Positions 26,243-34,794 of a DNA stretch of 64,000 bases are shown one piece after another. The translations under genes were made by a program, and so were the position numbers. The number at the start of each line of letters is the position of its first letter. Within the stretch, counting starts at the first letter, position 1. The stretch spans positions 3,753,501-3,817,500 of the forward strand of contig NZ_AP021903.1 in assembly GCF_018326005.1 (NCBI RefSeq), given 5' to 3'. This DNA is from Pseudomonas sp. Seg1. GTDB taxonomy: Bacteria; Pseudomonadota; Gammaproteobacteria; Pseudomonadales; Pseudomonadaceae. The notes beneath the pieces were generated by a model. It was given only the letters and a program-made list of their open reading frames with translations. It did not search any database and was not told where the DNA came from.

Positions 26243-27961
26243 ATGCGACCACTCAAGATCATTCTGCTGTCGTCAGCGTTCAACGGCCTGACCCAGCGTG
26301 CCTGGCTGGAACTGCGTGAGGCCGGGCATTCGCCCAGCGTCGTGGTGTTTACCGACGAGGCCTCGGTGTGCGAACAGATCGAGCACAGCGGCGCCGATCT
26401 GGTGATCTGCCCGTTCCTCAAGGACCGCGTACCGCAAGCACTCTGGAGTAACTCCGAGCGCCCGGTGGTGATCATTCATCCGGGCATCGTCGGCGATCGT
26501 GGTGCCAGTGCTCTGGATTGGGCGATCACCAATGAGCTGTCGAGCTGGGGCGTGACCGCGCTGCAAGCGGTCGAGGAAATGGACGCCGGTCCGGTCTGGG
26601 CGACTTGCGAGTTCAATCTGCCGACGGGCCTGCGCAAGTCCGAGCTGTATAACGGTCGGGTCAGCGACGCGGCCATTGTTTGCATTCGCGAAGTGGTGGA
26701 AAAATTCATCGAAGGCTTCCAACCGGTGCCGCTGGATTACACCAATTCCGCTGTGCGCGGACGTTTGCAGCCGAACATGAAACAGGTCGACCGCAGTTTC
26801 AGCTGGCACGATTGCGCCCGCTTCATCAAACGCTGCATCGATGCGGCGGACGGCCAGCCCGGGGTCCTGGCGAGTCTCGCCGGCGGTCAGTATTACGTGT
26901 ACGACGCCCATCTGGATTCGCGCAGCGGCCTGCCCGGCGAGATTCTCGCGGTGCATGACGATGCGGTACTGGTCGCGGCGGGAGACCACAGCGTGTGGAT
27001 CGGTTCGTTGCGGCGCAAACCGCAGCCCGGCGAAGAAACCTTCAAGCAACCGGCGCGGCATGTCCTGGCCGATCAATTGGCCGATGTGCCGAGGCTGGAC
27101 TGGTCGGTGGCCAGCCAGCCGTTCAGTGACGAGGCGTATCAGCCGATTCGTTACCGCGAATCCGGGCATGTCGGCGAGCTGACCTTCGAGTTCTACAACG
27201 GCGCGATGAGCACCGAGCAATGTCAGCGCATGGTCGATGCACTGCGCTGGGCCAAGTCCCGCGACACTCAGGTGCTGTTGATCAAGGGCGGGCGCGGCAG
27301 TTTTTCCAACGGCGTGCATTTGAATGTGATTCAGGCAGCGCAGGATCCGGGCGCTGAAGCCTGGGCGAATATTCAGGCGATCGACGATGTCTGTGAAGAG
27401 CTGCTGACGGCGCGGCAACTGGTGGTCAGCGGCGTCACCGGCAATGCCGGCGCTGGTGGTGTGATGCTCGCCCTGGCAGCCGATATCGTGTTTGCCCGGG
27501 CCGATATCGTGCTCAACCCGCATTACAAGAGCATGGGCCTGTATGGCTCGGAATACTGGACCTACAGCCTGCCCCGCGCCGTCGGCCCGGCGATGGCCGA
27601 GCAATTGACTCAGGCGTGTCTGCCGGTGAGCGCGGTGCAGGCGTGGCAACTGGGTATGGTTCAGGAAATCGGCCCGCGCTGCCCGGATGAGTTTTCCCTG
27701 TGGTTGTTGCAACGGGCCAACAGCGTTTTGAGTGACCCGACCTATGCGGCGGTGCGTGAACGCAAGTTGCGGGTTGATCAGGTGCTGATCCAGCAATGCC
27801 GCGAAAACGAGTTGCAGGAAATGCAGGAAGACATGCTTTACAACCGCAACGGCTTCGCCGAGAAGTGCCGGCACTTTGTGTACAAGCGCAAGGCGTGTGG
27901 CACGCCGGCGCGGTTGGTCGAGGATTGGGCGCGGGTGCAAGAGATTGAACTGACCGACTGA
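26243..27961 (+). CDS. hoxX: HoxX-like formyltransferase/crotonase fusion
   Basis: A 572-residue cytoplasmic protein with AAGGAAG upstream. Residues 1-270 resemble the methionyl-tRNA formyltransferase fold using formyl-tetrahydrofolate (HPGIVGDRGASALDWAI near 76-92, VEEMDAGPVWA near 110). Residues 300-560 are a crotonase domain (KGGRGSFSNGVHLNV, GNAGAGGVMLALAADIVFA). The block NPHYKSMGLYGSEYWTY and SLPRAVG near 420-445 is a signature I recall for HoxX. HoxX makes CO from the formyl group for the active site of NiFe hydrogenases in aerobic bacteria. No hydrogenase gene lies here, so the target may be elsewhere or different. It is divergent from the fecI-like gene. Confidence 0.8.
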   Translation: MRPLKIILLSSAFNGLTQRAWLELREAGHSPSVVVFTDEASVCEQIEHSGADLVICPFLKDRVPQALWSNSERPVVIIHPGIVGDRGASALDWAITNELSSWGVTALQAVEEMDAGPVWATCEFNLPTGLRKSELYNGRVSDAAIVCIREVVEKFIEGFQPVPLDYTNSAVRGRLQPNMKQVDRSFSWHDCARFIKRCIDAADGQPGVLASLAGGQYYVYDAHLDSRSGLPGEILAVHDDAVLVAAGDHSVWIGSLRRKPQPGEETFKQPARHVLADQLADVPRLDWSVASQPFSDEAYQPIRYRESGHVGELTFEFYNGAMSTEQCQRMVDALRWAKSRDTQVLLIKGGRGSFSNGVHLNVIQAAQDPGAEAWANIQAIDDVCEELLTARQLVVSGVTGNAGAGGVMLALAADIVFARADIVLNPHYKSMGLYGSEYWTYSLPRAVGPAMAEQLTQACLPVSAVQAWQLGMVQEIGPRCPDEFSLWLLQRANSVLSDPTYAAVRERKLRVDQVLIQQCRENELQEMQEDMLYNRNGFAEKCRHFVYKRKACGTPARLVEDWARVQEIELTD

Positions 27962-27983
27962 TCTTCAGCGTCTACGAGGGCCC

Positions 27984-28075
27984 CATCGCTGGCAAGCCAG
28001 CTCCCACAGTGTCCGTGGCGTACCCAGACTCTATGTACACCGCAAAACCTGTGGGAGCCTGGCTTGCCAGCGATG
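27984..28075. repeat. REP pair (BIME)
   Basis: CATCGCTGGCAAGCCAGCTC-type REP at 27984-28009 and its inverse at 28049-28075. The spacer contains the inverse of the TTTTGCGGTGTAC motif that is amplified in tandem at 39009-39226. Confidence 0.9.
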
Positions 28076-28136
28076 AACGATGACGCGGTGTCAGGGCAGC
28101 ACTTACAATGCGTGTACCTCAAACACCGGCCCGCCC

Positions 28137-29000
28137 ATGGACATCGATCTCGCCCGCACCTTCCTCGAAATTGTCCGCCACGGCAGTCTCGCCGCCGCCG
28201 CGCAAAAGCTCTTCGTCACGCAAACAGCGATCACCGCCCGCGTCCAGAAACTCGAAAGCCAACTAGGCAGCACCCTGTTCGTGCGCAACCGCGCCGGGGC
28301 GAAATTGACGCCGAACGGCGAAGCGTTCGTGGTCTACGCCAATCAACTGGTGCAGACGTGGGAGGCCGCGCGTCGCGACTTGCCGTTGCCCGAGGGCTAT
28401 CACAATGTGCTGCACATCGGTGGCGAAGTCAGCCTGTGCAATCCGTTGATGCTCAGTTGGGCTGCGGAACTGCGCGAGAAAATTCCCGGGCATGCCCTGC
28501 GCATGGAAATCCGCGACGGCGAAAACCTGCTGCGCCAACTCGAACTCGGTGTGCTCGACGCGGCGCTGGTCTATCAGCCGGAATACTGGCCCGGCCTGCA
28601 AGTCGAGCAAGTGCTGGAGGAAAAGCTGATTCTGGTGCGCACACCGGAGCGCGCCGACCCTTACGTCTACATTGACTGGGGCCCGGACTTCCGTCGCCAG
28701 CACGATGCCGCCCTGCCGGAAAAAGCCAAAGCCGCGCTGAGCTTCAACCTCGGCCCGCTGGCTCTGCAATACATCCTCGAACACGGCGGCAGCGGTTATT
28801 TCCGCACCCGCGTGGTGCGCACGTATCTGGAAAGCGGTGCCCTGGAACCGGTGACCAAAGCCCCTGAATTCAGCTATCCGACCTATCTGGTGTACTCCCG
28901 CGACCGCGACTCGGCGACGCTGCAACAGGCCTTCGACCTGCTGCGCAAAGTGATCGAGGCCGATGACGACTGGTCGCAACGCTGGAATCCATTGAGCTGA
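28137..29000 (+). CDS. LysR family transcriptional regulator
   Basis: A 287-residue LysR regulator starting MDIDLARTFLEIVRHGSLAAAA. The helix-turn-helix spans residues 17-45 (SLAAAAQKLFVTQTAITARVQKLESQLG), and the effector domain covers about 90-280. An in-frame ATG at 28080 would translate repeat sequence and is rejected. It stands between hoxX and the fused hydroxylase gene on the same strand. Its target and ligand are unknown. Confidence 0.92.
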   Translation: MDIDLARTFLEIVRHGSLAAAAQKLFVTQTAITARVQKLESQLGSTLFVRNRAGAKLTPNGEAFVVYANQLVQTWEAARRDLPLPEGYHNVLHIGGEVSLCNPLMLSWAAELREKIPGHALRMEIRDGENLLRQLELGVLDAALVYQPEYWPGLQVEQVLEEKLILVRTPERADPYVYIDWGPDFRRQHDAALPEKAKAALSFNLGPLALQYILEHGGSGYFRTRVVRTYLESGALEPVTKAPEFSYPTYLVYSRDRDSATLQQAFDLLRKVIEADDDWSQRWNPLS

Positions 29001-29103
29001 ATCCGCCGTTTTACACCGGATCATGGCGCATGTGACCTCAAGGTCCGGCCTGCACAAATGGCCGGATCGGCTAATCTGCCGGGTATAACAACAATACCTA
29101 CGG

Positions 29104-30258
29104 GTGAACGCAGTGAGGCAGACCACCGAGGCATTTCGCAGCCGCTATCGTGCGGCGATCCATCCGTTCTACAACCCGTGGCTGCACGGCGCCTTCGTGC
29201 TGCTGTTCGGTGTGCTGGCCATCGGCGCATTCTGGAGCAGCGTCGACCAGGCCCATTGGCTGGAATGGCTGACCGTGCCACTGACGCTGTTGTTCTTCAA
29301 CTTTGGCGTGTACATGGTCCATCGCCATCTCGGCCACCATAAAAAAGCCTTTGCGAAACTGTTCTACGCCCGCCACGCCGGCGACCATCACAGCTTCTTC
29401 ACCCCCGGCCACATGACCTACGACAGCGCCCGCGACTGGCGGGTGATTCTGTTTCCGGCGTGGTTGATCGTAATCCATACGCTACTGATCACCCTGCCCT
29501 TGTGGTGGCTGATCGCACAGGTCAACGCCAACGTCGCCGGACTGTTCGGTGGCTGTATGGTCCTCGGCTATCTGACCTACGAAGTGTTTCACGCCGCCGA
29601 ACACCTGCCACCGGCCAATCCCCTCACGCGCCTGCCGTGGATCCGGCAGATGCGCCGTCTGCACGAACTGCATCACCGCCGCGAGCGCATGCAGGAGCGC
29701 AATTTCAACATCGTTCTGCCGCTGATGGACTACCTGTTCGGCACCCTGTACTGGGAGCCGGAAGTCGCCCCTTTGAGTTATTCGAGAATGCCCATGACCC
29801 GTCAACAGCACACGATCGATATCGCCGGCGAACCGATTGCCGTACTCGCCTATGCCGCCACGGTCAGCCGTTGGCCCGAGTGGCACCCGTCGTCGCTGAA
29901 AATCGACGGCCCGCAGGGGCCGCTGCATGCGGGCTCGGGTTTTGAAGAAGACATTCATGCCGGCGGCCGGGCAGGTCATCTCCGTTGGCAAGTGACCGAG
30001 TACCTGCCGGGCCGGCGCTGGTGCGCACGGGCTCGGGGTGATCACGGCTTGTCGCTTGAGCTGACGTATGAATGCGCGGCCGAAGGTGGCGGCACAAGAT
30101 TCGTGCGCACCCTGGACTATCGCTTCGACGGTCTGGGCATGCGCATCGCCAATCGACTGTTGCTGAAACGGCGCATCGAGCGCGAATCCTGCGCATCCAT
30201 GCTCGCGTTACGGGACAGGGCTGCGCAGTATCTGGCGTCAGTGAGGGCCAGCGCATGA
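29104..30258 (+). CDS. fatty acid hydroxylase/sterol desaturase fused to SRPBCC domain
   Basis: A 384-residue fusion. Residues 1-225 form a membrane di-iron fatty acid hydroxylase/sterol desaturase, with helices near 28-48, 55-75, 118-140 and 145-165. The His clusters are HRHLGHH (75-81), HAGDHHSFF (near 92-100) and HELHHRR (near 196). Residues 230-384 form a cytoplasmic-type SRPBCC lipid-binding domain (EPIAVLAYAATVSRWPEWHP, VTEYLPGRRW). The GTG start at 29104 has no good ribosome binding site, so the start is uncertain. The next gene overlaps by 4 nt. A lipid or isoprenoid substrate is likely; the reaction is unknown. Confidence 0.8.
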   Translation: MNAVRQTTEAFRSRYRAAIHPFYNPWLHGAFVLLFGVLAIGAFWSSVDQAHWLEWLTVPLTLLFFNFGVYMVHRHLGHHKKAFAKLFYARHAGDHHSFFTPGHMTYDSARDWRVILFPAWLIVIHTLLITLPLWWLIAQVNANVAGLFGGCMVLGYLTYEVFHAAEHLPPANPLTRLPWIRQMRRLHELHHRRERMQERNFNIVLPLMDYLFGTLYWEPEVAPLSYSRMPMTRQQHTIDIAGEPIAVLAYAATVSRWPEWHPSSLKIDGPQGPLHAGSGFEEDIHAGGRAGHLRWQVTEYLPGRRWCARARGDHGLSLELTYECAAEGGGTRFVRTLDYRFDGLGMRIANRLLLKRRIERESCASMLALRDRAAQYLASVRASA

Positions 30259-31331
30259 GGTGGCAGCGGGTGCTGTTGCTGCTGATTGCCGTGGTCATCG
30301 CGTTTTTACTGCTGATGCCCACCCGGATTGAGCCGGTCGCCTGGCAACCGTCACCGGCGCCCTCGCTCAAGGAAGGCGTTTATGCAGAAAACCAACGTCT
30401 GAAGAACACAGCGCAGGTCGGACCGAGCGACATCGAGGGACCGGAAGCGTTGCTGTTGGAAAATGACTTTTTGATCACCGGACTGCATGACGGCCGACTG
30501 ATCCGCAGCAGCCTCGATGGCCAGCAACGCAAAGTGCTGGCCGATACCGGTGGGCGGCCGCTGGGCCTGGCGCGGCATCCCAACGGATTGCTGGTGATTG
30601 CTGACGGGGTCAAGGGCTTGCTGTCACTCGATGCTCAGGGCCAGTTGATTGCCCTGACCACCGCTGCCAATGGTCTGACGTTCGGCTTTACCGATGACGT
30701 GGCAATCGACAAATCCGGGCACTACGCCTACTTCAGCGATGCCTCCAGCCGTTGGGGCTATGGCCATGATGGCGAGGCGATCATCGAACATGGCGGTGAC
30801 GGACGCTTGTTGCGCTACGACTTCCAGACCGGCAAGACCAGCGTATTGCTGGACAAACTGGAGTTCGCCAACGGCGTGACCCTCGGCCCCGATGACGCCT
30901 ATGTGCTGGTCAACGAAACCGGTGCCTATCGCATCAGCCGCTTCTGGCTGACCGGGCCCAAGGCAGGCACCCACGAACTGTTCATCGACAACCTGCCGGG
31001 ACTGCCGGACAACCTCGCATTCAACGGTCGCGACCGCTTCTGGGTAGCGCTGTATGCGCCGCGCAACGCCTTGCTAGATGGCACAGCCGGGCATCCGTTC
31101 GTCCGCAAGATGATTGTGCGCGCGCTGACCGTACTGCCGAAACCGGTGGAGAAGCGCGGGTTTGTACTGGGGCTGGATCTGCAGGGCAAGGTGATTGCCA
31201 ATTTGCAGGACGCCAGCAGCGGCAATTATTCGCCGATTACCACGGTTCGCGAGTACGGGGACTGGTTGTATTTCGGCTCGTTGAAGGCGACGCATATGGC
31301 GCGGTTGCCGTTGGTTGAAGCACTGAAGTGA
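30255..31331 (+). CDS. membrane-anchored SMP-30/strictosidine-synthase-like beta-propeller protein
   Basis: A 358-residue protein starting MRWQRVLLLLIAVVIAFLLL, an N-terminal anchor, followed by a six-bladed propeller: GPEALLLENDFLITG near 58, GGRPLGLARHPNGLLVIAD near 99, DDVAIDKSGHYAYFSDASS near 148, NGVTLGPDDAYVLVNET near 205, GLPDNLAFNGRDRFWVAL near 250. This order is typical of strictosidine-synthase-like/APMAP proteins, which hydrolyse lactones or esters. Its ATG overlaps the stop of the fused hydroxylase gene, so both probably act on one membrane-associated substrate. Confidence 0.82.
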   Translation: MRWQRVLLLLIAVVIAFLLLMPTRIEPVAWQPSPAPSLKEGVYAENQRLKNTAQVGPSDIEGPEALLLENDFLITGLHDGRLIRSSLDGQQRKVLADTGGRPLGLARHPNGLLVIADGVKGLLSLDAQGQLIALTTAANGLTFGFTDDVAIDKSGHYAYFSDASSRWGYGHDGEAIIEHGGDGRLLRYDFQTGKTSVLLDKLEFANGVTLGPDDAYVLVNETGAYRISRFWLTGPKAGTHELFIDNLPGLPDNLAFNGRDRFWVALYAPRNALLDGTAGHPFVRKMIVRALTVLPKPVEKRGFVLGLDLQGKVIANLQDASSGNYSPITTVREYGDWLYFGSLKATHMARLPLVEALK

Positions 31332-31361
31332 GTCCGCCGGATATGTGCTGGTCTGGCTGAC

Positions 31362-31458
31362 GCTATCGCTGGCAAGCCAGCTCCCACAGGTACCGGATCG
31401 TTCGCAATATATGTTAACGACAGCGATCCTTGTGGGAGCTGGCTTGCCAGCGATAGCG
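31362..31458. repeat. REP pair (BIME)
   Basis: GCTATCGCTGGCAAGCCAGC-type REP at 31362-31390 and its inverse at 31429-31458, between two convergent genes. Confidence 0.9.
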
Positions 31459-31463
31459 GTCTG

Positions 31464-31628
31464 TCAGTTGCTGGACTTGTCGAACTTTTCGGGGTCTTCG
31501 TCTTCGGGAAGATCCTTGTCCGGTTCTTCAGGATTGGCGGTGGTATGCGCCGGGCTGTTGGGTTCAGGATGGGTGGGCACGGGGTCAAATGCGCCCTGCT
31601 CTTCACTGGGAAATTTGGGATCGTTCAT
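31464..31628 (-). CDS. small acidic hypothetical protein
   Basis: A 54-residue protein starting MNDPKFPSEEQGAF, rich in Pro, Glu and Asp (PEEPDKDLPEDEDPEKF near 33-49), with no hydrophobic segment and probably disordered. GAGG lies 7 nt before the ATG; the leader and first codons CGAGGTGCCTTATGAACGA are almost identical to those of the gene at 33326. Such small hydrophilic proteins are often general-stress genes, which is an inference. No function is known. Confidence 0.6.
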   Translation of the reverse strand: MNDPKFPSEEQGAFDPVPTHPEPNSPAHTTANPEEPDKDLPEDEDPEKFDKSSN

Positions 31629-31737
31629 AAGGCACCTCGCAAAGAGTCGATGATTGAGGACTCTGAACATTCGAGGTGCCGGTCGGGCCTGTCGTTCCAG
31701 TCAATCCGCAACCGTAGGTCGGCGGATCAGAATGGGG

Positions 31738-31980
31738 TCAGGTCGGGGTCTGCAAATGGCTGACGATTTCGTCCTTGACCTTCAGACGTTTCTCTTTGAG
31801 TTTCTTCAGGGTGTCGTCGCTGGGAGCATCCGAGGTGGCGGTTTCGGCCTTGACCACATCGGCATCAGCCTGGGAATACTTGTTGATCAGTGAATCCAGT
31901 CGCGGATCCTGGGTGCGTTTTTGCTGGATCTCTTCCTTCGTGCAGCTCAAGTCCTGAAACAGGTCATGGGGAACCGGCAT
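31738..31980 (-). CDS. YdcH family (DUF465) protein
   Basis: An 80-residue coiled-coil protein with the DUF465/YdcH pattern: HDLFQDLSCTKEEIQQK (5-21), DPRLDSLINKYSQADADVVKAE (25-46) and LKKLKEKRLKVKDEIVSHL (58-76). GGAGG lies before the ATG (GAGGTGTTCC before ATG 31980). The family is cytoplasmic and of unknown function. Confidence 0.88.
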   Translation of the reverse strand: MPVPHDLFQDLSCTKEEIQQKRTQDPRLDSLINKYSQADADVVKAETATSDAPSDDTLKKLKEKRLKVKDEIVSHLQTPT

Positions 31981-32185
31981 GGAACACCTCCGTCAGTTGA
32001 TCGGGTGGCCAGCGCGACCGATTGCGCTGACCAGTTATCAGAATGGCCTCGGTCGGGCCGTTCTGTCGACCACCTGTCAGACCAGCGGTGTCCGTTCGTC
32101 GCCCTGTCGCAAATGCGATAAAACCTTTGTCCGTCGCCTCGCCTCCATTGCATAACGCTCACAACAAACTGCGTGGAGAAACACA

Positions 32186-32707
32186 ATGGACGGATTCAAC
32201 CTGCGTCACCTGGCACTGGCTGTCGCTTTAAGCACCGGCATGGGCAGCGCCTTCGCGGCCACCGACAATGACTTCGTCGATAACGCCGCTGCCGGTGGCA
32301 TCGCCGAAATCGAAACCAGCCGCCTCGCCCTGGAAAAAAGCCAGTCGGCCGACATCAAGAAGTTTGCCGAAATGATGATCACCGATCACAGCAAGGCGAA
32401 TGACGAACTGGCGACGATTGCCAAGGCTCACGACATCGAAGTACCGGACACCACCACATTGGTCAAACAGGCCAAAGAGAAAATTCTCGAAGTGCGTGAT
32501 GAATCCTTCGATGCGGCCTACGCCAACAACCAGGTCAAGGCCCACGAAGAAACCATCGAGCTGTTCAAGAAAGAAGCCAATACCGTGACTGACGACAAGG
32601 TCAAGGGTGCCCCTGAATTGAAGGCGTTCGCGCAGAAAATGTTGCCGGCGCTGGAAAAACACCTGGCCGCGGCGAAAGAGCTGCAGGCCAAGCATCCGAG
32701 CAAGTAA
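32186..32707 (+). CDS. DUF4142 periplasmic protein
   Basis: A 173-residue exported protein with a signal peptide cut after SAFA (residue 24), then a four-helix DUF4142 domain: DNDFVDNAAAGGIAEIETSRLAL (27-49), IKKFAEMMITDHSKANDELATIA (56-78), and a final helix FAQKMLPALEKHLAAAKEL (147-165). The family is ferritin-like in fold and often linked to general stress; its role is unknown. It lies among other small stress-type genes upstream of the stressosome operon. Confidence 0.9.
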   Translation: MDGFNLRHLALAVALSTGMGSAFAATDNDFVDNAAAGGIAEIETSRLALEKSQSADIKKFAEMMITDHSKANDELATIAKAHDIEVPDTTTLVKQAKEKILEVRDESFDAAYANNQVKAHEETIELFKKEANTVTDDKVKGAPELKAFAQKMLPALEKHLAAAKELQAKHPSK

Positions 32708-32714
32708 AAAGCCT

Positions 32715-32980
32715 GCCCTCACCCTAACCCTCTCCCAGAGGTAGAGGGGACTGACCGGGTTGTATTTTCGAAATACACCGACGTGAACCACCGAGGTGAA
32801 TCCGGTTTGAAAAGCCCCCAATCGGCTCCCTTTCCCCCTCTCCCAATGGGAGAGGGAACTGACCGCGTTGTTCCTGCGGGCGCACTAAAGTGAACCACCG
32901 AGGTGAATCCATTTTTGAAAAGCCCCCGATCGGCTCCCTTTCCCCCTCTCCCATTGGGAGAGGGCTGGGGTGAGGGGCTG
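32715..32980. repeat. three-copy intergenic repeat in a 349-nt gap
   Basis: CCTCTCCCA-TGGGAGAGG palindromes occur near 32729, 32837 and 32945. The intervals share GTGAACCACCGAGGTGAATCC and AAAGCCCCC-ATCGGCTCCC. This fills most of the gene-free stretch 32708-33056. It looks like a non-coding Pseudomonas repeat; frames through it have no gene character. Confidence 0.75.
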
Positions 32981-33012
32981 GTTCTGATAGGCACTACAAA
33001 ACCCGAACAAAA

Positions 33013-33040
33013 AAATGCCGCATCCAAAAATGCGGCATTT
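33013..33040 (-). terminator. rho-independent terminator for small Pro/Gln-rich gene
   Basis: AAATGCCGCA and TGCGGCATTT form a 10-bp stem around an 8-nt loop. On the minus strand it is followed by a T-run, so it ends the transcript of the gene at 33057-33326. Confidence 0.8.
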
Positions 33041-33056
33041 GGCATTTCAACCCCGA

Positions 33057-33326
33057 CTAACCCCCATCAGTATCAATATCCGCATCCGTCTCCTCCCCCG
33101 GGTGCGGGCGATCCGGCTTTGGCTTGAAACCCGGACTGAACTCATTGTCGTTATCGGTATGCTGATTCTTCTGATCCACTGCCGGATCAGCACTTTGCGC
33201 CTGGTCGGTTTCGCCCTGCTTTTGCGCAGGTTGTGTCGGCGCCGGTTGACCCGGCACCTGCGGGTCGATCGCCGGATCATTGCGATTGATCGGCTCCCCG
33301 GCCTGATTTTGCTGTTGCTCGTTCAT
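33057..33326 (-). CDS. small Pro/Gln/Asp-rich hypothetical protein
   Basis: An 89-residue hydrophilic protein starting MNEQQQNQAGEPINRNDPA and ending DADIDTDGG, without hydrophobic segments; it is probably disordered. GAGG lies 6 nt before the ATG and the leader matches that of the small acidic gene at 31628. Frames extending to 33401 add 25 residues with no ribosome binding site. No family is recognised. It is divergent from the stressosome operon. Confidence 0.6.
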   Translation of the reverse strand: MNEQQQNQAGEPINRNDPAIDPQVPGQPAPTQPAQKQGETDQAQSADPAVDQKNQHTDNDNEFSPGFKPKPDRPHPGEETDADIDTDGG

Positions 33327-33577
33327 AAGCACCTCGTAGGTCTTGGCCAGCACGACTGAAACCAGCCGGGCCTTGAAGATTCGAATCCGGCACCGCGCCA
33401 TCGTTCAAAACATCGCGCCTTGCTGGCATGCCGACTAGAGTTACCGGGACGTTTCTTGCGCCCGGGCAAAAATATCCTCGCAAGACCGAACAACTATTTC
33501 GAACGGCAACGGTCATTGACTTCGCGCCGATCAATTTTGCGAAATCGGCCCCTCATTCGCTACGGAGCAACAGGCAC

Positions 33578-34429
33578 ATGGCAGCACTGCAGAACAGCAC
33601 ACTCGATGCGATGAAAAACAAACAGGCACAGCTGCTGGGCGAATGGATCAATAGCCTGGAATCCAGCGGCGGCACGCGCAATCTGAAAGGTCAGGACCTG
33701 CAGCAACAGACCAGCGAATTCCTGCAATTGGTGGTCAGCGGTCTTGAGAGCGACAACGGCACCAACATCAATGCGCCGGGCTGGGACGCCACTCGGCAGT
33801 TCCTCGAAAAGCTTTCGCATAGCCGCGCCCTGCTCGGTCAGGATTCGCAACAGACCGCCAGTTTCATTTTCTCGCTCAAGGGACCGCTGTTTGCCCTGCT
33901 GCAGAATCACTACAAAGAACAACCGGCCCTGCTCGCCGAACAGCTGTGGGAAGTCTCCGAGCTGCTCGACGCGTTCGGCCTGCACACCATCCGCACCTTC
34001 CAGAAATCCCGTGAAGCGGTGATCAAGCGTCAGCAGGAAGAACTGCTGGAGCTGTCCACCCCCGTGGTCAAGCTGTGGGACGGCGTGCTGGCCCTGCCGA
34101 TGATCGGCACCCTTGATTCGCAACGCACTCAGGTGGTGATGGAATCGCTGCTGCAACGCATCGTCGACACCGGTTCGGAAATCGCCATCATCGACATCAC
34201 CGGCGTGCCGACCGTCGACACCCTGGTCGCCCAGCATCTGCTGAAAACCGTGACGGCGATCCGCCTGATGGGGGCCGATTGCATCATAAGTGGCGTGCGC
34301 CCGCAGATCGCGCAAACCATCGTTCACCTCGGCCTCGACCTGCAAGGTGTGGTCACCAAGGCCAATCTGGCCGACGCGCTGAAACTGGCCCTGACCCGCC
34401 TGGGTGTCAGCCTCGTCAAGACGGGTTAA
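33578..34429 (+). CDS. rsbR: RsbR-type stressosome protein (STAS co-antagonist)
   Basis: A 283-residue protein starting MAALQNSTLDAMKNKQAQLL, with GGAG 10 nt upstream. Residues 1-150 form an N-terminal helical sensor domain of RsbRD type. Residues 160-283 form a STAS domain (STPVVKLWDGVLALPMIGTLDSQRT, AIIDITGVPTVDTLVAQHLL, GADCIISGVRPQIAQTIVHLGL). In stressosomes RsbR and RsbS form a shell that holds the kinase RsbT until stress. It is the first gene of a six-gene operon. An in-frame ATG at 33428 would add 50 residues and is not favoured. Confidence 0.9.
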   Translation: MAALQNSTLDAMKNKQAQLLGEWINSLESSGGTRNLKGQDLQQQTSEFLQLVVSGLESDNGTNINAPGWDATRQFLEKLSHSRALLGQDSQQTASFIFSLKGPLFALLQNHYKEQPALLAEQLWEVSELLDAFGLHTIRTFQKSREAVIKRQQEELLELSTPVVKLWDGVLALPMIGTLDSQRTQVVMESLLQRIVDTGSEIAIIDITGVPTVDTLVAQHLLKTVTAIRLMGADCIISGVRPQIAQTIVHLGLDLQGVVTKANLADALKLALTRLGVSLVKTG

Positions 34430-34431
34430 GC

Positions 34432-34794
34432 ATGGAACGTATTCCGATTCTTCAAATGGGCGACTTCCTGCTGGTGACCATCCAGGTCGACATGCATGAC
34501 CAACTCGCCCTGACCCTGCAGGACGATCTGTCCGAACGCATCAGCAAAACCTCGGCGCGCGGGGTGTTGATCGACATCTCGGCGCTGGACATGGTCGATT
34601 CGTTCATTGGCCGGATGATCAGTACGATCTCCGGGCTGTCGAAAATCATGGACGCCGAAACCATGCTGGTCGGCATGCAACCGGCGGTAGCGATCACCCT
34701 GGTCGAACTCGGCCTGACCCTGCCCGGCGTCAGCACGGCGCTGAACGTCGAGCGGGGGATGAAACTGCTGCGAGAACGAGTACTTGCGCAATGA
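34432..34794 (+). CDS. rsbS: RsbS-type stressosome scaffold (STAS)
   Basis: A 120-residue single STAS domain: RIPILQMGDFLLVTIQVDMHD (3-23), GVLIDISALDMVDSFIGRMIST (near 44-65) and GMQPAVAITLVELGLTL (near 82-98). The Ser in DMVDSF is the expected phosphorylation site for RsbT. It starts 2 nt after the rsbR stop. A longer frame to 34279 overlaps rsbR and is rejected. Confidence 0.92.
   Translation: MERIPILQMGDFLLVTIQVDMHDQLALTLQDDLSERISKTSARGVLIDISALDMVDSFIGRMISTISGLSKIMDAETMLVGMQPAVAITLVELGLTLPGVSTALNVERGMKLLRERVLAQ

Noticed and set aside
26273..27940. 555-codon frame opposite the hoxX-like gene
   Set aside because: Antisense shadow of a recognisable two-domain enzyme, with no ribosome binding site or family likeness.
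32715..32980. Repeat region considered as small genes
   Set aside because: Frames through it translate the palindromic repeats and have no ribosome binding site or conserved-looking protein.
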